Source of the DNA: Gemmatimonadaceae bacterium
GTDB taxonomy: Bacteria > Gemmatimonadota > Gemmatimonadetes > Gemmatimonadales > Gemmatimonadaceae
Assembly: GCA_025934775.1 (NCBI GenBank)
Contig: JAICWO010000005.1
Location: 1-64,000, forward strand
DNA: 64,000 bases
Reading direction: 5' to 3'
Shown: piece after piece, positions 55,983-64,000 of the stretch
How positions within the stretch are numbered: position 1 is the first letter of the stretch
Layout: every line of letters starts with the position of its first letter
Program-made: the position numbers and the translations under genes
The notes under the pieces: generated by a model
Told to the model about the DNA's origin: nothing
Databases searched by the model: none
What the model saw: only the letters and a program-made list of their open reading frames with translations

Positions 55983-57236
55983 CTACGCTACCGACTGCGT
56001 CGCGCTCGGCCGGTGTTCGGCGAGCGCGGCGCATTCGACGGTCACCGTCGAAACGCCAAAGTGCCGCGCGCCCATGCCTTCGCCGGTAATGGGATTGAAG
56101 TACTCGCGGAACCCTGATTGCCGGACGAGCGTCAGAGTGCGGTCCACGAGATGCGCCGCCTCGGCCTCGTAGCCGAGCCGCATCAGACCGCGAAGAATGA
56201 ACCACGTGGAAAAGAGCCACGTCGGCCCACGCCAGTACCGCTCGATCCAGAAATACTTATCGCTCCCCGGCACGAACGTCGGCTCGCAGGCCGCGGTGCT
56301 CGGCACGGGATAGTCCAGCCAGAAGCAGCGCGGGTTGAGCAAATGCTCATTCGCGATCCGGTGACCAATGTCGTTCGGCAGCCGGTCGAGCGCGAGCGGC
56401 GCCAGGCCGGCCCACGTACTCACGCGGAGCAACTCGCCGTCCGGCCCTTCGGCGAAGAAGATCCCCGCCTGGCGATCGAACAACCGGGCCACCAGCGCCG
56501 TCGTCAACTGCTCGGCGCGCGCCGCGGCGCGCGGATCGCCGAGTCGCGCGAGGCCTTCCCAGCCGAGAATCCACGCCGTGTTCACGAGAACGTCCGTCGC
56601 GTGAAAGCCGCCGTCGGCGACGACGCGGCGGTAGTCGTACGCGCGGCGGCGATTGAACGAACAGAGCGCGAGAAAGCCGAGCTTCGGATGACAACGCCAG
56701 CCGAGTGGTACGTCATACGCCGGCGTGGCGTCGAGGCCCGTCTCGTCCGGCTGAAGAATCCCGATCAGCCCGTCGGCGTCGGCGCGCTCGCGATCGAGAA
56801 AGTCATGCAGCCGCGTGACGACCGCGCGCCCCTCGTCCGCGAAGCTCGCGTCGCCGGCGCGCTCGGCGACTTCGGCCCAGACGTAGCCGAGCAGCGGCGG
56901 CTGGATCGTCGCCGTCTGAAACGCGCGGCGGTTCATGACGTTGTACGTGAGTGCGCGAGACGGGCGAACTGGGCCTTGCCAGAACGTGGTATGGCCGATC
57001 ACGCCCGATTCCTGCTGGCTCGCGCCGAGGGAGCGCAGCTCTCGCATCGCGCGCCGCGGATCGATCCGGCTCCACGCGAGGGCGTGGAAGCACGAGTCCC
57101 AGAAGAATTGATCCGGGTACTTCGCGTCGTCAGGACATGTGTATCCGAAGACGAGTCCGCCATCGGTACGGCCTTCTCGCCAGTTGCGCTCCAGGACTTG
57201 CTTCGCGCCGGCCAGGATGTCAGAGCTCGAATGCAC
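55983..57236 (-). CDS. GH63-like alpha-glucosidase/mannosylglycerate hydrolase family protein
   Basis: This is a protein of about 417 residues from GTG 57236; the frame extends to 57365 but would then overlap the divergent reductase start. It has an (alpha/alpha)6-barrel pattern: [20 protein letters not shown] near the start, [17 protein letters not shown] in the middle and [20 protein letters not shown] near the end, as in GH63 and related glucosidases such as mannosylglycerate hydrolases. The WDSCFHA and YWRGPTW segments hold likely catalytic acids and substrate-binding residues. No signal peptide is seen, suggesting a cytoplasmic role in compatible-solute or oligosaccharide breakdown. Confidence 0.8.
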   Translation of the reverse strand: MHSSSDILAGAKQVLERNWREGRTDGGLVFGYTCPDDAKYPDQFFWDSCFHALAWSRIDPRRAMRELRSLGASQQESGVIGHTTFWQGPVRPSRALTYNVMNRRAFQTATIQPPLLGYVWAEVAERAGDASFADEGRAVVTRLHDFLDRERADADGLIGILQPDETGLDATPAYDVPLGWRCHPKLGFLALCSFNRRRAYDYRRVVADGGFHATDVLVNTAWILGWEGLARLGDPRAAARAEQLTTALVARLFDRQAGIFFAEGPDGELLRVSTWAGLAPLALDRLPNDIGHRIANEHLLNPRCFWLDYPVPSTAACEPTFVPGSDKYFWIERYWRGPTWLFSTWFILRGLMRLGYEAEAAHLVDRTLTLVRQSGFREYFNPITGEGMGARHFGVSTVTVECAALAEHRPSATQSVA

Positions 57237-57346
57237 GGAAGTTGGTCTTCGCCCGCGGTGTAGGTTCCGTCTGTAGAGGTTGCAAGGCACATCCCGCGCC
57301 GCCGCGACGAGCGAGCGCAGGCGTCCACAACGAATCCTTCTCGCGT

Positions 57347-58354
<1,008 letters not shown>

Positions 58355-58365
58355 GAGGATCGCAC

Positions 58366-58776
58366 ATGCCCGTCATCGTTGGCCAACACGCCAGTCGAAG
58401 CCTCACGCTCACGGCGCAGCACGTGAAGACGTTCGCCGAGCTCACCGGCGACTACAATCCGCTGCACTTCGACGAGGCGTTCGCCTCGCGAACGAAGTTC
58501 GGACGGCTCGTGGTGCAGGGCGGTCTCACGACCGGATTGCTGCACGCGCTCGTCGCGATGGACATGCCCGGCCCGGGGACCGTGTTCCTGAGCCAGAACT
58601 GGAAGTTCACCGCGCCCGTCTACATCGGCGACACGATCACGGCGACCGCCGAGGTGCTGAGCGTGCACGCGACGAAGCCGGTCTCGCAGCTCGCGATCCG
58701 CGTCATCACCCAGACGGGCGCCCTGGCGCTCGACGGGGAAGCGTGGTGCTACACGTTCTCGCCGGCGCCGGAATGA
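58366..58776 (+). CDS. MaoC-like hot-dog dehydratase
   Basis: This 136-residue hot-dog-fold protein has the R-hydratase signature FAELTGDYNPLHFDEAFA, where Asp and His form the catalytic pair, followed by GRLVVQGGLTTGLLHAL. It should hydrate enoyl-CoA or a related thioester. The ATG at 58366 has GAGAGGA upstream. It is co-transcribed with the aldo/keto reductase. Confidence 0.92.
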   Translation: MPVIVGQHASRSLTLTAQHVKTFAELTGDYNPLHFDEAFASRTKFGRLVVQGGLTTGLLHALVAMDMPGPGTVFLSQNWKFTAPVYIGDTITATAEVLSVHATKPVSQLAIRVITQTGALALDGEAWCYTFSPAPE

Positions 58777-58794
58777 GCACGGCGGAATACTAGT

Positions 58795-60009
58795 TTACTC
58801 ATAGCGCAGCGCTTCGATCGGGTCGAGCGACGCGGCGCGCCGGGCCGGCCAGACGCCAAAGACCACGCCGACGGCGCTCGCGAACGCGAACGCAAGCGCC
58901 ACGGACGCCGGTCCGAGCGCCGTGTTCCAACCGAACGCGTTGCGCAGCACGAGCGCGCTCCCGAATCCGATCGCCACCCCGATCATGCCGCCGAGGAGCG
59001 ACAACGAGACCGCCTCGACGAGAAACTGGAACATGATGTTGAGCTTGGTCGCGCCGAGCGCCTTGCGGATGCCGATCTCGCGCGTGCGCTCGGTGACGGA
59101 TACGAGCATGATGTTCATGATTCCGATGCCGCCCACGAGCAGCGACACGGCGGCGATGCCCGCGAGCAGGGTCGTGAAGACCTTGGTCGCGTCGCCGAGG
59201 GTCTGGAGAAAATCGGCGCGATTCCGGATCCGAAAGTCGTCGGGTTGATCGGCGCGCAGATGATGGGAGCGGCGCATCGCGAGCTCGATCTCCGTTGTCG
59301 CGCGAGGCAGATCCGCCTCACTGGAGGCGAGCGCGAAGATGTCGCCAACCCAGTCGGTCTTGAAGAGTCGGAACCGGCCAGTGAAGAAGGGAATGAAGAC
59401 CTGATCGTCTTCGCTGCCGAAGCCGTTCCCGGCGCCCTTCGCCTGGAGCGTGCCGATGACCGTGAACTGCACGCCGCCGATGCGCACCTTCTGGCCGATG
59501 ATCGCGAACGGATTCACGACCCCGAGCTGCGTGAGCGCGCCGGCTCCGAGCACCGCCACGCGCTGGCGTCCAAGGTTGTCGGACGAGTTGAACATGCGCC
59601 CGTACGCGAGCTGAAACTTGCGCACCGCCGTGAAATTCGGCGTCGCGCCGACGATGCGAATGTTCGTGTTCTTGTTCCCCCACTGCAGCTGGAGCATCTT
59701 GTCCTGCTGCGGCTCCACAGCGAGCACGTGCGGCGCGCGCTCCTCGATCTGTTCGGCATCCTCGCGCGTGAGCCGCTTGCGCGCGTTGAGCTGCACGCCG
59801 CCCATGCGGATCCAGGTGGCGTTGATCTGGAGCGTCGTGGTGCCGAGCCGTTCGATGCGCTGCTGCACGGACCGCTGCGCGCCGTTGCCGAGCGCGATCA
59901 TCGCGATCACCGCCGCGACGCCAATGACGATGCCGAGCATGGTGAGCAGCGAGCGCAACCAATTCGCGCGAAGCGCGGAGAAAGCGATGTTGAACGTCTC
60001 GAGTCGCAT
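58795..60009 (-). CDS. MacB/FtsX-type ABC transporter permease
   Basis: This is a protein of about 404 residues (MRLETFNIAFSALRANWLRS). It has one N-terminal transmembrane helix (LLTMLGIVIGVAAVIAMIAL), a periplasmic MacB-core region (about 50-280) and three C-terminal helices. The conserved cytoplasmic loop reads RTREIGIRKALGATKLNIMFQ and the C-terminus SLDPIEALRYE. It lacks the ATPase domain of true MacB; neither an ATPase nor a MacA-like adaptor is encoded here, so partners lie outside the neighbourhood. An in-frame start 15 bases earlier is also possible. Confidence 0.88.
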   Translation of the reverse strand: MRLETFNIAFSALRANWLRSLLTMLGIVIGVAAVIAMIALGNGAQRSVQQRIERLGTTTLQINATWIRMGGVQLNARKRLTREDAEQIEERAPHVLAVEPQQDKMLQLQWGNKNTNIRIVGATPNFTAVRKFQLAYGRMFNSSDNLGRQRVAVLGAGALTQLGVVNPFAIIGQKVRIGGVQFTVIGTLQAKGAGNGFGSEDDQVFIPFFTGRFRLFKTDWVGDIFALASSEADLPRATTEIELAMRRSHHLRADQPDDFRIRNRADFLQTLGDATKVFTTLLAGIAAVSLLVGGIGIMNIMLVSVTERTREIGIRKALGATKLNIMFQFLVEAVSLSLLGGMIGVAIGFGSALVLRNAFGWNTALGPASVALAFAFASAVGVVFGVWPARRAASLDPIEALRYE

Positions 60010-60166
60010 GACGAGCAAATGCAAAGTATGGGAACCGAACGTTTAGCGGCTGGACCGGCTCGACGCAATGCCTGTGCAGGCAGCGCTGTCTTGATGCGGC
60101 GGGGTGGGCATGGCCGTTGCAAATCGTTGGACAGGTATACTTCGAGTTTACCAATACCAGGCGCTG

Positions 60167-60790
60167 ATGACGAACGTTGGTGATGTGCACGTCCATGACG
60201 GCGACGACCCGCTGCCGCTGCCGAGTCCCGCCGGAGTGCCGGGCCATGATGTCCAGTTTTATGATCGCGACGAGTTTCTCGCCGACACGGTCGCGCGGTT
60301 TTTGGCGGACGGCGTCAAGGCGGGCCAGCCGCTGATCGTCATCGCGACGAAGCGGCATCGCGCGGCGTTCGCGGACACGCTTCGTCAAATGGGCTTCGAT
60401 CCCGACGGCGCCGTGGGCGCGCCGCAGCCGATCTGGCTCGACGCTCGGCAGACACTCGCGTCGTTCATGGAAGGCGCCATGCCGAATCCGGAGCTGTTCA
60501 CCGCGACCGTGGGCAGCGTGTTCGACAAGACCGTGGGCGAGCGCGGGTATCTGGTGGCGCGCGCGTACGGCGAGATGGTCGATCTGCTCTTCAAGGATGG
60601 CAATATCGAAGGCGCGATCGAGCTCGAGAAGCTCTGGAACGGGCTCGCGGGACGGCATGCGTTCTCGCTGCTCTGCGCCTACTCGATGGGCAATTTCTAC
60701 AAAGAGTCACAGGCGCGCGCATTGTCTCGTGTCTGCGCGCAGCATGGGCGCGTCCTTCCGCCGGCGGACAGGCCTGACTGGGTTCTCTGA
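60167..60790 (+). CDS. MEDS-domain sensory protein
   Basis: This 207-residue cytoplasmic protein matches the MEDS (DcmR-type sensory) domain, a degenerate RecA/KaiC-like fold: GHDVQFYDRDEFLADTVARFLADGVKAGQPLIVIATKRHRAAF, then WLDARQTLASFM and a C-terminal helical segment ELEKLWNGLAGRHAFSLLCAYSM. MEDS domains bind small hydrophobic ligands or act in signalling, often fused to kinases; here it is alone and would need a partner. It is divergent from the MacB-like permease. Confidence 0.85.
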   Translation: MTNVGDVHVHDGDDPLPLPSPAGVPGHDVQFYDRDEFLADTVARFLADGVKAGQPLIVIATKRHRAAFADTLRQMGFDPDGAVGAPQPIWLDARQTLASFMEGAMPNPELFTATVGSVFDKTVGERGYLVARAYGEMVDLLFKDGNIEGAIELEKLWNGLAGRHAFSLLCAYSMGNFYKESQARALSRVCAQHGRVLPPADRPDWVL

Positions 60791-60851
60791 GCAATCCCAC
60801 ATTGGTAGACCGATAAGCGCTCTTGCGGCCGAGGTGCGCCGACCCTAGCTT

Positions 60852-60868
60852 CTTTCGACCGTCGAAAG
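60852..60868. promoter_or_regulatory. Palindrome upstream of padR (likely PadR operator)
   Basis: CTTTCGACCGTCGAAAG is a perfect inverted repeat with 8-bp arms around a single C, ending 12 bases before the padR start and next to its AGGAGAGGAG ribosome-binding site. Position and symmetry fit an autoregulatory PadR operator controlling the padR-permease unit. Confidence 0.65.
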
Positions 60869-60880
60869 GAGAGGAGCGCG

Positions 60881-61225
60881 ATGGCCGCCGCCGAGAAGAA
60901 CGAGCTGCTCCAGGGCACGCTCGACATGCTCGTGCTCAAGGCGCTGCAACTCGGCGCGATGCACGGCTGGGGGATCACCGAGCGGCTCGCGCAAGGCTCG
61001 CGCGACGCGTTGCGGATCGGCCAAGGCTCGCTCTATCCCGCCCTCTACCGTCTCGAGAAGCAGGGCTTCATCGACTCCGATTGGCAGACGACGGAGAACG
61101 GGCGGCGTGCGCGGTATTACGCGCTCACCGCCGCGGGTCGAAAGCGCCTCGCCGCCGAGCGTGAGAGTTGGCGCCGGATGTCCAAAGTCGTCGAGCTGAT
61201 TCTCGCGATGGAGTCGGTGCCGTGA
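60881..61225 (+). CDS. PadR-family transcriptional repressor
   Basis: This 114-residue protein is a winged helix-turn-helix regulator: LLQGTLDMLVLKALQLGAMHGWGI at the start, LRIGQGSLYPALYRLEKQGFI as recognition region, and a basic wing (ENGRRARYYALT). Short PadR proteins of this type commonly repress an adjacent ADOP-type ABC permease, which follows here with a 4-base overlap (GTGA). A palindrome lies directly upstream. Confidence 0.92.
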   Translation: MAAAEKNELLQGTLDMLVLKALQLGAMHGWGITERLAQGSRDALRIGQGSLYPALYRLEKQGFIDSDWQTTENGRRARYYALTAAGRKRLAAERESWRRMSKVVELILAMESVP

Positions 61226-63861
61226 GCTGGCCTCGCCGCGGCAGGCGCGAGCAGGTCGACGCGCGGATCGCCGAGGAGATGCGACTTCACGTCGAGATGG
61301 AGGCCGCGCGCAACATCGAGCGCGGGATGCCGCCCGACGAAGCGCGACGGCGCGCGCACGTCGCCTTCGGCGGTCGCCAGCGCGTGATGGAAGAGTCGCG
61401 CGACATCTTCCGCGCGCGCTGGCTCGACGAGCTCGTGGCCGACACGCGGTACGCGGCGAGAACGCTCGCGCGGCGGCCGACGTTTCTCATCGTCGCCGTC
61501 GTGTCGCTGGGGCTCGCGATCGCGCTCAACACGACGATGTACAGCGTGCTCGATGCGTTGATCAATCCGGTGATCGACGTACGGCGGCCGGATCTCTTGT
61601 ACCGACTTCAGTATTTTGGCAACGCGAGGAAGCGGCTCGATCGCCGCGCGATCCCGGATGCACTACGCGCGGCGGGTCACAGCTACGAAGGAGTGTCGGG
61701 ATATCAGGAGGGCGCCCCGGCGCTCATCGAACGCGCGGCGCGTGCAACCGCGATGAACGTCGCGACCGTACGCCCGGATTTCCTGCCGCTCCTCGGCGTT
61801 CGCCCGCTCACCGGCCGTGTGTTCGCGGCGAGCGACATCTACGATGCGTCGCATCCGATCGTCATCAGCGATCGGCTCGCGGCCAAGATGTTCCTGGCGG
61901 GCGAGACGCCGCTCGGCGCCACGATCGAGGTGAACGGCGTTGGGAGCACCGTGATCGGCGTGATCCCGCACTATGGCGAGGTGCCCGCGCTGTGGAACGA
62001 CGCGTGGGTTCTCCCGACGGTCGACGCGCTGCCGGGCATTCCGCTCAACATCATCCGCGTACGCGACGGCGCCGATCCGCAACTCGTGCACAACGAGCTG
62101 GCGACGCTCGCCGCGAATCTCGCGGGCGACGCGGGCGAGGTGAAGGGATGGACGCGCTTCTACATGAAGCCGTGGATGTCCACGCAGTTTCACGCGACAC
62201 ACTTTCACTACGCGCTGTTCGGCGCCGTGCTCGCGGTGCTGCTCGTCGCATGCGCGAATCTGGCGAATCTGCAACTCGCGCGCGGACTCGGGCGCAGCCG
62301 CGAGCTCGCGATGCGCGCGGCACTCGGCGCATCGCGCGGGCGACTCGTACGGCACATGCTCGCCGAGACGGCGCTCGTCGCGGCGGGCGGGCTCGTGCTC
62401 GGCGTGGTGCTCACGTTCTGGGGCGTACACCTGCTCTCCGCGACGATTCCGGACACGATCGCCGATTACATCGTCAAGCCGCACACGAATTGGCGCGTGC
62501 TCGCGTTCGCCGCGCTCACAGCGGTCGTCTGCGTCGTTTTGGTGGGGTTGGCGCCAGCGCTCCGCGTCTCGCGCGCGGATCCAAACGAGTTGTTGAAGAG
62601 CGGCGCGGGCACCGGCGCGCACAAGAAGCACACTCGACTCTATGGATGGCTCGTGATCGTCGAGATCGGGCTCGCGCTCGCGGTGCTCTGCGGATGCTCG
62701 GCGCTGCTCGAGTCGGCGTGGCATCTCTCCGATCGCGAGTATCGCGTGAAGGCGCTCTTCGGCTATGATCCCGATCCGCTCCTGGAGTCGACCGTTTCTT
62801 TGCGCGCGGCCCCGAGCACACGCGTGCCGGTCGCAGACATGGCGGCGGATCTCGTCGAGCGCATTCGCTCGGTGCACGGCGTCGCCGACGCGAGCGTACA
62901 CCTCGGCGCGCCGACCGAGAACCGCGGCGTGATGGCGGACGACGGACATGGAATCCTGAAGGAAGTGCCCGCGCCGAATTGGGGCGTGGTCCTCGTGTCG
63001 CCGTCGTACTTCACGACCATGGGCTTACCGATCATTCGGGGCCGCGATTTCGCGCCCGGCGATCGCGACACGCGCAACGTCGTCGTCGACAGCCTGACGG
63101 CGCTCTTCATCTGGCCGCATCAGGATCCGATTGGAAAACTCATAAAGTTCGGCGACGCGAAGGCGGCGGTGCCGTGGAGTCGCGTCGTGGGCGTGGTGAG
63201 CGACCATCGCGATCGCAAACAGTACCCCGATCCGCTGCGCGAGCTGCCCGGCCTGTATGGCGTGTACCGCGTCGTGAGCAGTTGGGACAGCGTGTCGGTG
63301 AAAAACGCCAAGGGCGCCTACCCGCTCAGCGTCACCGTCCGCGCGACGGGAGACGCCGCCGCCACGGCGATCGCGGTGCACCACGCGCTGATTCCGTTCA
63401 GCACCGGCGGTGTGCTCTCGGTCTCTACGTACGACGAGATGTATCGCATCAGTTGGCGGCGCACGCGGAGCGAGTTCGTCGGCTCATTGTTCAGCATTTT
63501 CGCCGCGATCGGAATCGGGCTGGTCGCGATCGGCGTGTACGGCATCGTCGCGCACTCGGTGGCCGAGCGCCGGCGGGAGATCGGCGTGCGGATCGCGCTC
63601 GGTGCGACATCGCGCGACGTGCTGCACGCGATCCTGCGGGAAGGAAACGTGCTCGCCCTCGCCGGCGTCGCGCTGGGACTCTATCTCACGCTCCAGTTGA
63701 AGGGCAATCTCATGGCGTTTCTCGACGACGCGACCTTCTTCGACGCTCCGCTCTACGGCGCGATGGGCGTGCTCCTGTTTACCATCGTCATCATCGCCGC
63801 AGTGCGGCCGGCACTCCAGGCGACGCGGATCGATCCGGCGGAGTCGTTGAGAAATGAGTAG
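61222..63861 (+). CDS. ADOP-type ABC transporter permease
   Basis: This 879-residue protein starts from GTG. An N-terminal helical segment (VDARIAEEMRLHVEMEAARN and FGGRQRVMEESRDI) is typical of permeases linked to PadR in Acidobacteria and Gemmatimonadota. Two FtsX/MacB-like halves follow, each with a periplasmic MacB-core domain and transmembrane helices. Signature loops are RSRELAMRAALGASRGRL in the middle and RRREIGVRIALGATSRDVL near the end, with C-terminus IDPAESLRNE. No ATPase is encoded nearby. The substrate is unknown; regulation by the upstream PadR is likely. Confidence 0.93.
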   Translation: MSWPRRGRREQVDARIAEEMRLHVEMEAARNIERGMPPDEARRRAHVAFGGRQRVMEESRDIFRARWLDELVADTRYAARTLARRPTFLIVAVVSLGLAIALNTTMYSVLDALINPVIDVRRPDLLYRLQYFGNARKRLDRRAIPDALRAAGHSYEGVSGYQEGAPALIERAARATAMNVATVRPDFLPLLGVRPLTGRVFAASDIYDASHPIVISDRLAAKMFLAGETPLGATIEVNGVGSTVIGVIPHYGEVPALWNDAWVLPTVDALPGIPLNIIRVRDGADPQLVHNELATLAANLAGDAGEVKGWTRFYMKPWMSTQFHATHFHYALFGAVLAVLLVACANLANLQLARGLGRSRELAMRAALGASRGRLVRHMLAETALVAAGGLVLGVVLTFWGVHLLSATIPDTIADYIVKPHTNWRVLAFAALTAVVCVVLVGLAPALRVSRADPNELLKSGAGTGAHKKHTRLYGWLVIVEIGLALAVLCGCSALLESAWHLSDREYRVKALFGYDPDPLLESTVSLRAAPSTRVPVADMAADLVERIRSVHGVADASVHLGAPTENRGVMADDGHGILKEVPAPNWGVVLVSPSYFTTMGLPIIRGRDFAPGDRDTRNVVVDSLTALFIWPHQDPIGKLIKFGDAKAAVPWSRVVGVVSDHRDRKQYPDPLRELPGLYGVYRVVSSWDSVSVKNAKGAYPLSVTVRATGDAAATAIAVHHALIPFSTGGVLSVSTYDEMYRISWRRTRSEFVGSLFSIFAAIGIGLVAIGVYGIVAHSVAERRREIGVRIALGATSRDVLHAILREGNVLALAGVALGLYLTLQLKGNLMAFLDDATFFDAPLYGAMGVLLFTIVIIAAVRPALQATRIDPAESLRNE

Positions 63862-63862
63862 G

Positions 63863-63931
63863 GGAGAGTTGAGAGTGGAGCGTCGAGAGTTGAGCGTTCG
63901 GTCCGTCTCTACTCTCCACTCTCTACTCTCC
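63863..63931. repeat. GAGAGT-type inverted repeat after the ADOP gene
   Basis: GGAGAGTTGAGAGTGGAG (63863-63880) is matched in inverse orientation by CTCCACTCTCTACTCTCC (63914-63931) with one mismatch in 18. The sequence is an imperfect array of GAGAGT/GTGGAG units. It begins right after the permease stop and could fold as a terminator-like hairpin; it also overlaps the end of a gene entering from the right. Confidence 0.6.
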
Positions 63932-64000
63932 ACTCTCCGCAAATATTTTCACCAACTCCACCAACATTTCCGTCGTCTTCTCCAACCCTTTACGAGAATT
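63923..64000 (-). CDS. C-terminal end of a gene entering from the right edge (possible four-helix-bundle protein)
   Basis: The last 26 codons of an open frame on the minus strand read RKGLEKTTEMLVELVKIFAESGE and then TAG; the start lies beyond the window. The helical pattern TEMLVELVKIF is reminiscent of the C-terminus of four-helix-bundle (S23-type) proteins, but 25 residues are too few for assignment. Confidence 0.35.
   Translation of the reverse strand, partial: NSRKGLEKTTEMLVELVKIFAESGE

Overview
The window is 64 kb of GC-rich, gene-dense bacterial chromosome with a Gram-negative envelope: a TonB-dependent receptor, outer-membrane porins, lipoproteins, and MlaD/MlaE lipid transport. A PadR repressor coupled to a very long ADOP-type permease, several sigma/anti-sigma pairs and many exported TPR-like proteins suggest Gemmatimonadota or a related phylum. 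That placement is inference, because no rRNA or other taxonomic marker is present. I found no tRNA, rRNA, CRISPR array, prophage or insertion sequence.

Layout. 1-7.6 kb: ECF sigma factor and membrane anti-sigma factor, a NAL1-like trypsin-fold protease, a CHAT (caspase-like) lipoprotein and a partner protein. 7.7-10 kb: M61 peptidase and a potassium channel broken at its S3-S4 region. 10.1-17.7 kb: nitrite/copper island with nirK, a nirV-like gene, a SulP permease, a porin, a YceI protein and a two-domain multicopper oxidase; two matching palindromic operators sit in this island. 17.7-22.3 kb: four signalling genes. 22.4-25.6 kb: infA behind a structured leader, then MlaE and a frameshifted MlaD. 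25.6-29.1 kb: universal stress protein, metal P-type ATPase and small iron permease. 29.2-33.4 kb: thiamine operon thiC-D-E-S-G behind a TPP riboswitch. 33.6-36.1 kb: a membrane protein, then the leader-cspA-desaturase-rpsU operon. 36.1-43.1 kb: pseudo-receiver, FTR1 iron permease, ABC-2 exporter, PAP2 and DedA proteins and a tandem PAP2 pair. 43.1-51.6 kb: TonB receptor, a second sigma/anti-sigma pair whose anti-sigma protein ends in a thioredoxin-like domain, and exported proteins. 51.8-64 kb: MocR regulator, DUF305 and LVIVD proteins, a GH63-like hydrolase, aldo/keto reductase, MaoC protein, and MacB-like and ADOP permeases with a PadR repressor.

The most interesting observation is a 77-nt leader element present twice, about 13.5 kb apart and on opposite strands. 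One copy precedes infA (IF-1); the other precedes an operon encoding CspA, a fatty-acid desaturase and ribosomal protein bS21. The two copies agree at about 70 of 77 positions. Each follows a promoter of the same geometry and each ends in the same intrinsic terminator, 67-69 nt before the start codon. This looks like a shared RNA attenuator coordinating translation initiation, RNA chaperoning and membrane fluidity, plausibly as a cold-shock response.
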